The notes below the pieces were generated by a model that was not told the DNA's origin, searched no databases, and saw only the letters and a list, made by a program, of their open reading frames with translations. A DNA stretch of 6,792 nucleotides from a bacterium (GTDB lineage: Bacteria; Desulfobacterota; DSWW01): NCBI GenBank assembly GCA_030609865.1, contig JAUWSZ010000139.1:1-6792 (forward strand). The letters run 5' to 3'. Every line of letters starts with the position of its first letter. The first letter of the stretch is position 1. The translations under genes and the position numbers were made by a program. Positions 1 through 5,759 of this stretch are shown here, piece after piece.

Positions 1-989
1 AAATAAGGGGCCCTGGCCATGGCCTTGAACATGGCGAGCTTGGCCTTGACCGGAAGGAGGTCGTACATCTGTTTTGCGCGAAACGTCTGCATAAAGTAAC
101 GGTTCACCCTGGCGAACTCTGCCTGCCCCTTTTCCTTGTCCATGACCGTCAGGGCCGCAATCCTCCCGGAGACCAATGCCCCGTGAATCCCGAAGAGAAA
201 GAAGGGGTCCATCATCCCGGCGATCGTGCCTGCCAGAATCTTGTCCCCGTGGAAGAGGCGCAGATTGGCCGGTCCGCCCAAGGGCACACGAAACACCACG
301 GAACGCCACTCCGACACGGGGACGTCTATCTCTTCCCACCTCTTCAGATCCCGGACGAGGCTCTCCAGGTGGTTCAGGTTGGGAGGGTCTTCGAGGGGGA
401 GCATGCCGTAGAAGAGTCGATTCAGGGCGGCAGCGTAAAAGTACTCAGAGGCATACTCGGAATAGATGCCCAGCCCATAGCCATCCAGTTCCGTGGGCTT
501 GAAGACGTGCCGGGAGGGGATGTCCCGGTACGGGAGACCGAGGTTCTCGAACATGCGAGGGTCGAGGCCGGTGGCGATGATCGTGTCCGGGGGGAGGTCT
601 TGGAGGCTCTCCACGCGGTGATCGAACTTGAAGGTCACCCCGGCCCTGTCCGCCAGCTCATGGAGCCTCGTGTCCACGGAAGAAGGCCGCGGGCCGCGCT
701 CGACGATGCTCATGTCGTCCGGAAAGATGTTGACCCCGAGGCTGCCCAGGTACATGCGAAAGACCTTGGGAGCAACGAAGCAGTCGTCCAGCTCGATTCC
801 GATGTATTCCCACACCTTCTTCTTGTTGATGGGGGTGATATGCAGGGACGGGTGGAGTTGCTTCGAGCCTCCAATGCGCGCCTCGGCTTCCAGCACGGTA
901 ACCTCGTAACCCGCCTTGGCCAGATTGATCGCGGCCACCATCCCTGCCAATCCCGCACCTACTACAACCTTTGCTGTCGTCTCAGACAT
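1..989 (-). CDS. FAD-dependent oxidoreductase, geranylgeranyl-reductase/desaturase-like (3' end cut by window)
   Basis: This is a flavoprotein of the NAD(P)/FAD-dependent oxidoreductase superfamily. The ATG at 989 is preceded by AGGAGA at five bases, and the frame stays open to the window edge, giving 329 visible residues without a stop. Residues 8-36 form a classic FAD-binding Rossmann unit: strand VVV, loop GAGLAG (11-16), and an acidic residue E34 at the end of the second strand for the FAD ribose; GG follows at 40-41. Near residues 254-273 lies the second FAD-contact region found in geranylgeranyl reductases and related desaturases, with a downstream GALVSGRIAA helix. In that region the usual GDAAG reads GTIAG, so the common Asp is a Thr. 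The protein is probably cytosolic: there is no signal peptide or obvious membrane span. Being 342 bases from the upstream gene, it may be a separate unit. Family-level call is firm; the substrate (isoprenoid, polyene, sterol-like or other) is unknown. Phytoene-desaturase-like or FixC-like flavoproteins are alternatives. Confidence 0.85.
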   Translation of the reverse strand, partial: MSETTAKVVVGAGLAGMVAAINLAKAGYEVTVLEAEARIGGSKQLHPSLHITPINKKKVWEYIGIELDDCFVAPKVFRMYLGSLGVNIFPDDMSIVERGPRPSSVDTRLHELADRAGVTFKFDHRVESLQDLPPDTIIATGLDPRMFENLGLPYRDIPSRHVFKPTELDGYGLGIYSEYASEYFYAAALNRLFYGMLPLEDPPNLNHLESLVRDLKRWEEIDVPVSEWRSVVFRVPLGGPANLRLFHGDKILAGTIAGMMDPFFLFGIHGALVSGRIAALTVMDKEKGQAEFARVNRYFMQTFRAKQMYDLLPVKAKLAMFKAMARAPY

Positions 990-994
990 GAAGT

Positions 995-1000
995 TCTCCT
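995..1000 (-). promoter_or_regulatory. Ribosome-binding site of the FAD oxidoreductase gene
   Basis: AGGAGA on the minus strand, five bases before the ATG at 989. It fixes the start of that gene, since the Rossmann glycine loop begins only ten residues after this ATG. Confidence 0.75.
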
Positions 1001-1104
1001 AGAAGGAATCCTCACTGAGCCGGGGGATTGCCGCGTCGCCTCCGGCTCCTCGCAATATCCTCAATCGTGCAAAAAATTACCGACCCCCGATCCCAAACCC
1101 CTGG

Positions 1105-1124
1105 ATCCCCGCCTTCGCGGGGAT
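1105..1124. repeat. REP-like palindrome (8-bp stem, 4-base loop)
   Basis: Perfect inverted repeat ATCCCCGC / GCGGGGAT around a CTTC loop, with the flanks CTGG on the left and GACGG on the right. This layout is typical of the widespread REP-like intergenic elements whose mobility depends on a trans-acting RAYT (TnpA-REP) transposase. Such a transposase is not in this window. The core TCCCCGC-N4-GCGGGGATGA recurs at 4441-4461. No T-tract follows directly on either strand, so it is not a standard intrinsic terminator, though it could stabilise an mRNA end. Confidence 0.75.
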
Positions 1125-1221
1125 GACGGCAAATAGGTGTTTTTCGACACCCTCCAAAGGGGAGAAGGAATTACTACTGAGCTTTTGCCTTTGCCCTGTC
1201 GGCTTTGTCCTCCATTCGGTT

Positions 1222-1259
1222 CGAGGACGAGGACGACGACGAGGACGAGCACGAGGAGG
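1222..1259. repeat. GA-rich microsatellite-like run (GAGGAC/GACGAC units)
   Basis: An imperfect run of GAGGAC, GACGAC and GAGCAC units, all period three and six, over about 38 bases. It lies outside any credible gene. One strand is almost pure purine apart from C at every third position. It may expand or contract by slippage; no function is evident. Confidence 0.6.
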
Positions 1260-1268
1260 GGTTACGGT

Positions 1269-1295
1269 GACCCCTGATCCCCGACCCCTGACCCC
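1269..1295. repeat. C-rich short tandem repeats (GACCCCTGA / TCCCCGA units)
   Basis: Three to four imperfect tandem copies of a seven-to-eight-base unit of the type GACCCCT or GATCCCC. A related C-rich stretch (GACCCCCGATCCC) lies at about 1082-1094, on the other side of the REP-like hairpin. It is non-coding and I can assign no role. Confidence 0.5.
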
Positions 1296-1331
1296 TTTGT
1301 CGTCTTTCCTTTCACCGCGTTACTTCTCCCT

Positions 1332-2363
1332 TCACTCTGACCTATAGATGTGGTCCGGGAAGAACAGACTTTCGTTCTCGATCCGGGCCTCCTGCGCGTG
1401 GTGAACCTCGATCTGTCCGGCCAGGTACCCTTCGAGCAGTGTCTCCGTGTTGTCCGGCATCCACTCGATGTAGTTCCAGCCCTTGGCGATCTCCTTGGCC
1501 CGTAACGTGGAAACCACCTTTCCAAACGTGTGAGCGGGCCAGTCGGCCACCGTATCCTGCTCGAGCTCGACCACCTGATTCCCCAACTCAACCTTCGCCT
1601 TCCAGGCGGTCCCTCGTTCGGTGTACTGGGTGATCGTGCGGGAATCGGAGTGGGCTGTGCTCACCCCGTTCACGATCAGGTGGCCGGGATTGAACCCGGT
1701 CTCCCCCCTGCCCTTCCACACAAAGCCGGCGTCGATCTCGCCGTCCGTGTACTCGACCAGCCACATGGACCACTGTTTCTCGAGCTTGCGGATCAAGGGG
1801 AGATGGAAGTACATGACATCAGGATGACTGTAACTGGAATCCAGGAAGGTAAAGCCCTCCACCGGATCCCCGTTGATCTGGCCCGTGGCCTTTCCGATCT
1901 CACTCCTGTGCTGGATCGGAACCGGGATCCCCTCCTGCTCGGGCACCCAGAAGGTACAGGCCTGGCCGAGTTGCCGGACGTGGATTTCGAAACGGCCCTT
2001 CGCGTCGTACCAGTCAAAGCTGCCGACACGCACCTCGAGCCGGACGTTCTCCCCCACATACAGGACCCCATCGTCCGTCTCGGAGTACTCGAAGGGTTCG
2101 AACTGGTCGATCGGAAGCTCGGCGTAGAGATCAGGGGAGTTGTCGGTTAGGTTTCCCTTGTTCATTTCCATGAACATGTATGTGTGGGCATTGTTCTGGA
2201 CGAGTTCGTCGAAGCCCCGCATCCCGTGGTACCGCTTGCCCGAGGCGCCCGTGAATATGCCCCCGGACCACATCCCGGCCAGGGTGTAGTCCTCCCTCGG
2301 GCAATATTTCCTCTGGTAGAAATCCAGTGTCGGCTGTTCCGTCCAGACCTCATACTTGATCAT
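1332..2363 (-). CDS. Conserved-looking protein of unknown function, possibly CrtC/AttH-like (lipocalin-type) fold
   Basis: This 343-residue protein is not confidently recognised. I start it at the ATG at 2363 because GGGAG sits six bases upstream and the upstream gene stops 19 bases away; the longer in-frame start at 2438 would overlap that gene by 56 bases. The protein is rich in Trp, Tyr, Phe and acidic residues and has a strongly alternating, beta-rich pattern, with no signal peptide or membrane span. Notable stretches are GKRYHGMRGFDE (42-53), VEGFTFLDSSYSHPD (168-182), WSMWLVEYTDGE (198-209) and GFNPGHLIVNG (223-233). The second resembles in layout the G-x-G-x-x-DHxWG signature of carotenoid-hydratase/AttH-like proteins, with the His and Trp replaced, so a CrtC-like lipocalin fold is a guess. 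Its place next to a DUF35 gene suggests a role in the same pathway, perhaps binding a hydrophobic substrate. It is a real gene by length, ribosome-binding site and operon position; the function is open. Confidence 0.8.
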   Translation of the reverse strand: MIKYEVWTEQPTLDFYQRKYCPREDYTLAGMWSGGIFTGASGKRYHGMRGFDELVQNNAHTYMFMEMNKGNLTDNSPDLYAELPIDQFEPFEYSETDDGVLYVGENVRLEVRVGSFDWYDAKGRFEIHVRQLGQACTFWVPEQEGIPVPIQHRSEIGKATGQINGDPVEGFTFLDSSYSHPDVMYFHLPLIRKLEKQWSMWLVEYTDGEIDAGFVWKGRGETGFNPGHLIVNGVSTAHSDSRTITQYTERGTAWKAKVELGNQVVELEQDTVADWPAHTFGKVVSTLRAKEIAKGWNYIEWMPDNTETLLEGYLAGQIEVHHAQEARIENESLFFPDHIYRSE

Positions 2364-2369
2364 GGCGTT

Positions 2370-2374
2370 CTCCC
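2370..2374 (-). promoter_or_regulatory. Ribosome-binding site deciding the start at 2363
   Basis: GGGAG on the minus strand, six bases before the ATG at 2363, within the 19-base spacer after the stop of the DUF35 gene. It favours this ATG over the in-frame ATG 75 bases upstream at 2438, which lies inside the preceding gene. Confidence 0.7.
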
Positions 2375-2382
2375 ATTGAGAC

Positions 2383-2811
2383 TCATGCTTCTTTCTCGGT
2401 GCAAGGTCTAAATTTATAGGCGTAAATATCTTCTCCAAAATCGTTGGTCATCATCTTCTCGATGACCATCTCGACCTCCATGTCGAGCTGCAACTTCTCT
2501 TCAAATGGTTCGCAATCGGTCAGGAGGCTGTAAAGGCGGACTCCTTCCGGCAGGTCCACGTACCCGCATGCATAGGGCGTATCCAGCCCCAGCAGGGACA
2601 TGGTGGCAATCGTAAACAGGGACAGCTTCCCCCGCTTACTCAGGGGCACTACATCCATGTTCCCTTTTTCCCAACAGTCGATACAAATCGTCTTCTTCGG
2701 GAAATAGACTCGGCCGCATGATCGGCACTTCGAACCCACCGTCATCGGGCCATCCGGACCCATGCCAAAGAAGTCAGGGTTCACCATTTTGTACGGGAAT
2801 TCTTCGGCCAA
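2383..2811 (-). CDS. Zn-ribbon domain-containing OB-fold protein (DUF35 family)
   Basis: This 142-residue protein has the standard two-part layout of the DUF35 family. An N-terminal rubredoxin-like zinc ribbon has C29-x2-C32 and C43-x2-C46, ten residues apart; an OB-fold follows from about residue 55 to 138 (GKLSLFTIATMS, then GVRLYSLLTDCE and a final beta strand near DIYAYKFRP). Both length and spacing are normal for the family. DUF35 proteins typically bind and assist thiolases, HMG-CoA-synthase-like enzymes or other acyl-CoA enzymes, either as separate subunits or as scaffolds; no such partner is in the window. The start codon is TTG: AAGGAG lies seven bases upstream and there is no nearby in-frame ATG before residue 9. 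It sits 33 bases after the FAD-linked oxidase and 19 bases before the unknown protein, in an apparent operon. Family assignment is firm and the partner is unknown. Confidence 0.9.
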   Translation of the reverse strand: MAEEFPYKMVNPDFFGMGPDGPMTVGSKCRSCGRVYFPKKTICIDCWEKGNMDVVPLSKRGKLSLFTIATMSLLGLDTPYACGYVDLPEGVRLYSLLTDCEPFEEKLQLDMEVEMVIEKMMTNDFGEDIYAYKFRPCTEKEA

Positions 2812-2818
2812 TGTTCTT

Positions 2819-2824
2819 CTCCTT
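2819..2824 (-). promoter_or_regulatory. Strong ribosome-binding site before a TTG start
   Basis: AAGGAG on the minus strand, seven bases before TTG at 2811. The strong site at good spacing supports initiation at TTG, since the next in-frame ATG would remove the first eight residues and leave this site too far away. Confidence 0.75.
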
Positions 2825-2844
2825 CTATCGCACAGAAGCGCGAA

Positions 2845-4404
2845 TCACTCGGATTGTGGTCTGTACCCATCCCCCACGGGCATCACATCCGGATGCATGA
2901 TGTGGAGCGGGTCGGTCATCGCCTTTGCCCGGCAGACCAGGTCGTAGTACACGCCCAGCCTCGGGAGGAGCTCGTAGGTCCCCACGAGGTTCTTCGCGAA
3001 TATCACGCCATGGTCCATCATCATCTCACCCATCTGCCTGAGCGTCAGGATGGCCCTTTTGACCTGCTCCGGATTGCCGGGGTCCCACCAGAAGTCGAAT
3101 TCGATCGTCGTGCCGCGGCCAAAGGGCAGAGGCCCCTGGATGTGCGTCCCGGACATTGCCAGTGCATAGGAGATCTTCGGGTCGGAAGGCTTCCAGTAGC
3201 GCATGACGATGTTCTTGTAGTCCTCCATCAGCTCCGCCACCCGGTCCAGGCGACAATAGCCCGCAATCCACTGGAAGGACCCCTTCGGCTTCATCACCTT
3301 GCCGGCCTGGTAGATCTTCTTGAACATGTCCTTGTGCATGTTCACGCCGATCATCTGGGCGAGCATCTCTATGTTGGCGAGCTGAAGGTTGCACGACTCC
3401 GCCATCTCCAGCATGAGCTCTTCCCTGAGGGCCAGTTCCTCCTCGGTCAACCCGCACAGGATGAGGGTCAGCGCGTGCTCGGGGAACATGTGCATGAAGT
3501 CCGCCGGATTGTACTCCTCCGGCAGCATGACCAAGGCATCGGTGTGGCACATTTTGTAGATGAAGAGCATCAGGTTCTGCTGGGATATTTCGTAGAAGAA
3601 ATCGATACAATCCTTGAGCGCATCGATCCCCTGCGAATTGGGGATCAGGTAATACAGCTTCTCGTGGGCCTGCTCCGGGAAGAGCTTGATCGTGATCTCC
3701 GTACAGATCCCCATCATCCCGTCCGCAGAGATGAACATCCCGGATACATCCGGGCCGGGACCGAATTGGACCGGCACGTCCCCGACGTTCGGGAAGGAGC
3801 CGGGTCCGAACTTCACGATTTCTCCGTCCGGGAGCACCCAGGTCATGTTCACGATGTTCTCGGAATGTCCGCCATGCTTTCCCGCAATGCCTGAGAACCC
3901 TCTGGACACGTAATTGCAGAGCGTGGAGGCGCTGCCCATGGTCATCGGTATGGCAGGCTTCAGGGGCAGCCCTTCCAGGGCAAAAAATTCATTGGCAACG
4001 GTATACACCCGGGCGTTCCCTATATAAGACTGAAGGGTGATGGTCATCCCCTCTTCATCCACGGAAATCACCTTGTCCATCCGTTTCAGGTCAACCAGGA
4101 TCCCCCCCCACTGGGGCAACGCCGTGCCACCATGGTTGAAACCGGTCGAGTAGGGAACCACAGGGATTTTGTGCTCGTGGGCGATGCGCATGACCGCCTG
4201 CACCTCTTCCGTGGTAGACGGCAACACGACCAGGTTCGGCCATTTGCCTACCCGGGCCGTGAAATCCCGGGAATAGCAGGTCAGGATCGCAGGATCGTCA
4301 CTGACCCAATCGGCACCCAGGGCCTCGACCAGCTTGTCGCGGACTTCAGAAAGGGTGTCTACGGTAAGGCCGTACTCGAAAGTCTGCTTGTATGCGTGCA
4401 CCAT
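2845..4404 (-). CDS. FAD-linked oxidase / dehydrogenase, PCMH-type FAD domain (GlcD- or 4-cresol-dehydrogenase-like)
   Basis: This 519-residue flavoenzyme belongs to the VAO/PCMH superfamily, which oxidises hydroxy acids, phenols or alcohols. The FAD domain spans about residues 55-245: entry strand WPNLVVLPSTTEEVQAVMRIA (55-75), pyrophosphate loop PYSTGFNHGG (84-93), the MGSAS..NYVSRG segment (156-169) and the closing DGMMGICTEITIKLFP (228-243), which matches the family's G-x-x-GI-x-TE signature. The substrate-binding C-terminal half ends in KAMTDPLHIMHPDVM (494-508), the usual K..DP..ilNP motif. Length is normal for the family. The ATG at 4404 has AGGGAG eight bases upstream. No signal peptide or membrane span is seen, so it is probably cytosolic or bound through partners. 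It follows the CCG Fe-S gene by 128 bases and precedes the DUF35 gene by 33. It very likely passes electrons to the Fe-S protein. Glycolate or D-lactate dehydrogenase and a cresol-methylhydroxylase-like enzyme are both possible; the substrate cannot be told. Confidence 0.88.
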   Translation of the reverse strand: MVHAYKQTFEYGLTVDTLSEVRDKLVEALGADWVSDDPAILTCYSRDFTARVGKWPNLVVLPSTTEEVQAVMRIAHEHKIPVVPYSTGFNHGGTALPQWGGILVDLKRMDKVISVDEEGMTITLQSYIGNARVYTVANEFFALEGLPLKPAIPMTMGSASTLCNYVSRGFSGIAGKHGGHSENIVNMTWVLPDGEIVKFGPGSFPNVGDVPVQFGPGPDVSGMFISADGMMGICTEITIKLFPEQAHEKLYYLIPNSQGIDALKDCIDFFYEISQQNLMLFIYKMCHTDALVMLPEEYNPADFMHMFPEHALTLILCGLTEEELALREELMLEMAESCNLQLANIEMLAQMIGVNMHKDMFKKIYQAGKVMKPKGSFQWIAGYCRLDRVAELMEDYKNIVMRYWKPSDPKISYALAMSGTHIQGPLPFGRGTTIEFDFWWDPGNPEQVKRAILTLRQMGEMMMDHGVIFAKNLVGTYELLPRLGVYYDLVCRAKAMTDPLHIMHPDVMPVGDGYRPQSE

Positions 4405-4412
4405 TTACGTGT

Positions 4413-4418
4413 CTCCCT
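4413..4418 (-). promoter_or_regulatory. Ribosome-binding site of the 519-residue FAD-linked oxidase
   Basis: AGGGAG on the minus strand, eight bases before the ATG at 4404. It lies about 15 bases downstream of the long hairpin at 4433-4466, so the hairpin is close to, but does not cover, the site. Confidence 0.65.
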
Positions 4419-4432
4419 TTCGTACTGCCCAT

Positions 4433-4466
4433 CATCCTCGTCCCCGCGCAGGCGGGGATGAGGATG
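4433..4466. repeat. Long REP-like inverted repeat (15-bp arms, GCAG loop)
   Basis: Arms 4433-4447 and 4452-4466 pair over 15 positions with a single mismatch (positions 4440 and 4459), around a four-base GCAG loop. In the minus-strand transcript the mismatch is A against C. The core TCCCCGC-N4-GCGGGGATGA is the same as at 1106-1126. There is no U-tract after it in the transcript, so I do not call a terminator. It lies 28 bases before the start of the FAD-linked oxidase gene and could block exonucleases or shape read-through. Confidence 0.8.
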
Positions 4467-4490
4467 CCGGCGATTCAACGTTTATCTACG

Positions 4491-4511
4491 CTCCCTCAAG
4501 GGAGAGGGAAC
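4491..4511. repeat. CTCCC-TCAA-GGGAG short palindromic element
   Basis: Five-base-pair inverted repeat 4491-4495 / 4500-4504 with a TCAA loop, followed by AGGGAAC. The sequence CCCTC-AA-GGG-AGAGGGAA aligns with the element at 1150-1170 (CCCTCC-AAA-GGGGAGAAGGAA), and both lie a short distance to the high-coordinate side of a REP-like hairpin. Confidence 0.5.
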
Positions 4512-4532
4512 GCCATCTGACTACTCACTCTG

Positions 4533-5756
4533 TCAAAGCGCCTCGCTCACGAGTTGCAGCAGGTCAAGCACACGGAGGCCCTCGGGTGCGGCATTGGCAG
4601 CGTCTTTCAGGTTCATCTCGCAGAAGGGGCAACAGGTAACCACCGCCTCTGCGCCTGTGTCAGCCGCCTCCTGCATCCTTTTCCTTGCCGTCTCCAAAGC
4701 CAGCTCCGGGTAGGCGGTCTTCACCCCGCCTCCCGAGCCGCAGCAGAGCGAATACTCCCGTATGCGGAACATTTCCCGAAAATCGACGCCCGGTAAGGCC
4801 TTCAGAACCTCACGGGGCTCGTCGTACAGGCCGCCGTATCGGCCGATATGGCACGGGTCGTGATACGTGACCTTGAGGTCCAGCTCGTTCTTGAACGTGA
4901 GTCTTCCCTCTGCTATGAGGCGGGCGATGAACTCGACCACGTGCATGACCTCGAAATCGAGCACCTCCCCGTATTCGTTCTTGAAGGTGCTGTAGCAACC
5001 GGCACAGGCCGTCACCAGGGTCTTGATGCCCAGGCCGTTCAGTTGCTCCACGTTTGCCCTCTTGTACTTCTCGAACATCTCCACGGCCCCTACCCGGAAG
5101 GCCGTGGATCCGCAACAGCGCTCCTTGGCACCCAGGATGCCGAAGTCAACCTTCCCGAGCGCGAGAACCCTCGCAGTGGTCTGCGAAACTTCGGTGAGGT
5201 CGGCCACGTACGACTCGTTGCATCCGGGGAAAAAGAGCACCTCCACCTTTTCCTTGGAGGCATCCTTGAGCTTCAGGTCCTTGAGCTTCTTCGCCCACTT
5301 GGCGCGAGCCGCCCTCGGGCTCATCCAGGGGTTATCGTAGTTGAGGATGCTCTGGATCAGGACATGGTGCGGCTCCAACGGGCCGTGCCCCAGCTTGATC
5401 AGGTGTTGTTTCAATGCCAGGCCCACGTTCATCGGCTCCAGGCCCTTGATCGGGTGGCAGTTTTCCTGACAGTGTCCGCAGGAGGTGCAGCTGAACACGA
5501 TCTCCTTCATCTTTTCCGTGATTTCCACCTCCGGGTCGTCCACGGTCAGGGCCCGGACGAGTTCGTGCCGCCCGGGCGCGAAATAGGCTTCGAACTTGTA
5601 CTTCGTTCCTGTCGGGCAGTTCTCCCAATAGTCCGGGTGGATCATCTTCTCCGGGTTCACACCGCGACACAGCCCGCAACGAACGCACTTCCAGGCCATA
5701 TTCCTGTATTCCATCAGAGAACTGACGGAGTCTCCAATCTTCTTCTCTTTAGCCAT
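4533..5756 (-). CDS. (Fe-S)-binding protein with two CCG domains (HdrD / GlcF / LldE-like)
   Basis: This 407-residue electron-transfer protein has a two-cluster ferredoxin-like N-terminus and two CCG domains. The first cluster set is C24-x2-C27-x2-C30 with the fourth Cys at C47-Pro, 16 residues later rather than three. The second is the ordinary C90-x2-C93-x2-C96-x3-C100. The CCG domains read C179, C214-C215, C251-x2-C254 and C302, C338-C339, C376-x2-C379; their gaps (34 and 35; 35 and 36) fit the CX31-39CCX35-36CXXC rule for HdrB-type noncubane [4Fe-4S] sites. Length equals that usual for GlcF. Within the family this protein accepts electrons from flavin subunits and passes them to a quinone, thiol or other carrier. 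The ATG at 5756 is three bases after the stop of the upstream FAD-linked oxidase, with AAGGGGG at eight bases, so the two are translationally close. No membrane span is seen. The family is certain; whether it acts with one or both FAD subunits is inference. Confidence 0.93.
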   Translation of the reverse strand: MAKEKKIGDSVSSLMEYRNMAWKCVRCGLCRGVNPEKMIHPDYWENCPTGTKYKFEAYFAPGRHELVRALTVDDPEVEITEKMKEIVFSCTSCGHCQENCHPIKGLEPMNVGLALKQHLIKLGHGPLEPHHVLIQSILNYDNPWMSPRAARAKWAKKLKDLKLKDASKEKVEVLFFPGCNESYVADLTEVSQTTARVLALGKVDFGILGAKERCCGSTAFRVGAVEMFEKYKRANVEQLNGLGIKTLVTACAGCYSTFKNEYGEVLDFEVMHVVEFIARLIAEGRLTFKNELDLKVTYHDPCHIGRYGGLYDEPREVLKALPGVDFREMFRIREYSLCCGSGGGVKTAYPELALETARKRMQEAADTGAEAVVTCCPFCEMNLKDAANAAPEGLRVLDLLQLVSEAL

Positions 5757-5759
5757 CGA

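Larger units (their letters stand above)
990..1331. other. 342-base intergenic region packed with short repeats
   Basis: I see no gene here. From low to high coordinate it holds: the ribosome-binding site of the downstream gene (995-1000); a short T-tract on the minus strand near 1070-1080; C-rich text around 1081-1103; a REP-like hairpin (1105-1124); a weak five-base-pair hairpin GGTGT/ACACC (1136-1151); a CCCTCC-AAAGGGGAG element (1150-1170); a GA-rich microsatellite-like run (1222-1259); and C-rich CCCCTGA/CCCCGA repeats (1269-1295). I found no convincing -35/-10 pair, although the size of the gap leaves room for a promoter serving the minus-strand gene at 989. The short open frames inside it translate these repeats and are not credible genes. 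Confidence 0.7.
4405..4532. other. 128-base intergenic region with two inverted repeats
   Basis: This spacer between the Fe-S gene and the second FAD-linked oxidase holds no gene. It contains a long REP-like hairpin (4433-4466), a short CTCCC/GGGAG hairpin (4491-4504), and the ribosome-binding site of the next gene (4413-4418). It is the only long spacer within the otherwise tight five-gene run, so it may set unequal expression or mRNA processing between the two halves. I see no clear promoter. Confidence 0.65.

Noticed and set aside
1070..1124. Possible terminator: hairpin at 1105-1124 with a T-tract on the minus strand near 1075
   Set aside because: The T-tract begins about 25-30 bases beyond the stem, too far for a standard intrinsic terminator; the hairpin is better explained as a REP-like element.
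183..1136. 317-codon open frame on the plus strand
   Set aside because: Antisense to the FAD oxidoreductase and running into the repeat-rich gap; its end translates the REP-like element, a usual sign of a false gene.
1061..1252. 63-codon minus-strand open frame in the 342-base gap
   Set aside because: It translates the GA-rich run and the REP-like hairpin (SSPRRRG pattern) and has no ribosome-binding site that I can see.
990..1331. CRISPR array or tandem attachment sites in the repeat-rich gap
   Set aside because: The repeats are short, imperfect and of different kinds, with no constant repeat-spacer period and no integrase or cas gene nearby.
2364..2438. Longer form of the 343-residue protein starting at ATG 2438
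   Set aside because: It would overlap the DUF35 gene by 56 bases, while the ATG at 2363 has a good ribosome-binding site and a 19-base spacer.
2854..3894. 346-codon open frame on the plus strand
   Set aside because: Antisense to the 519-residue FAD-linked oxidase; no domain pattern, and the opposite strand has a full set of family motifs.
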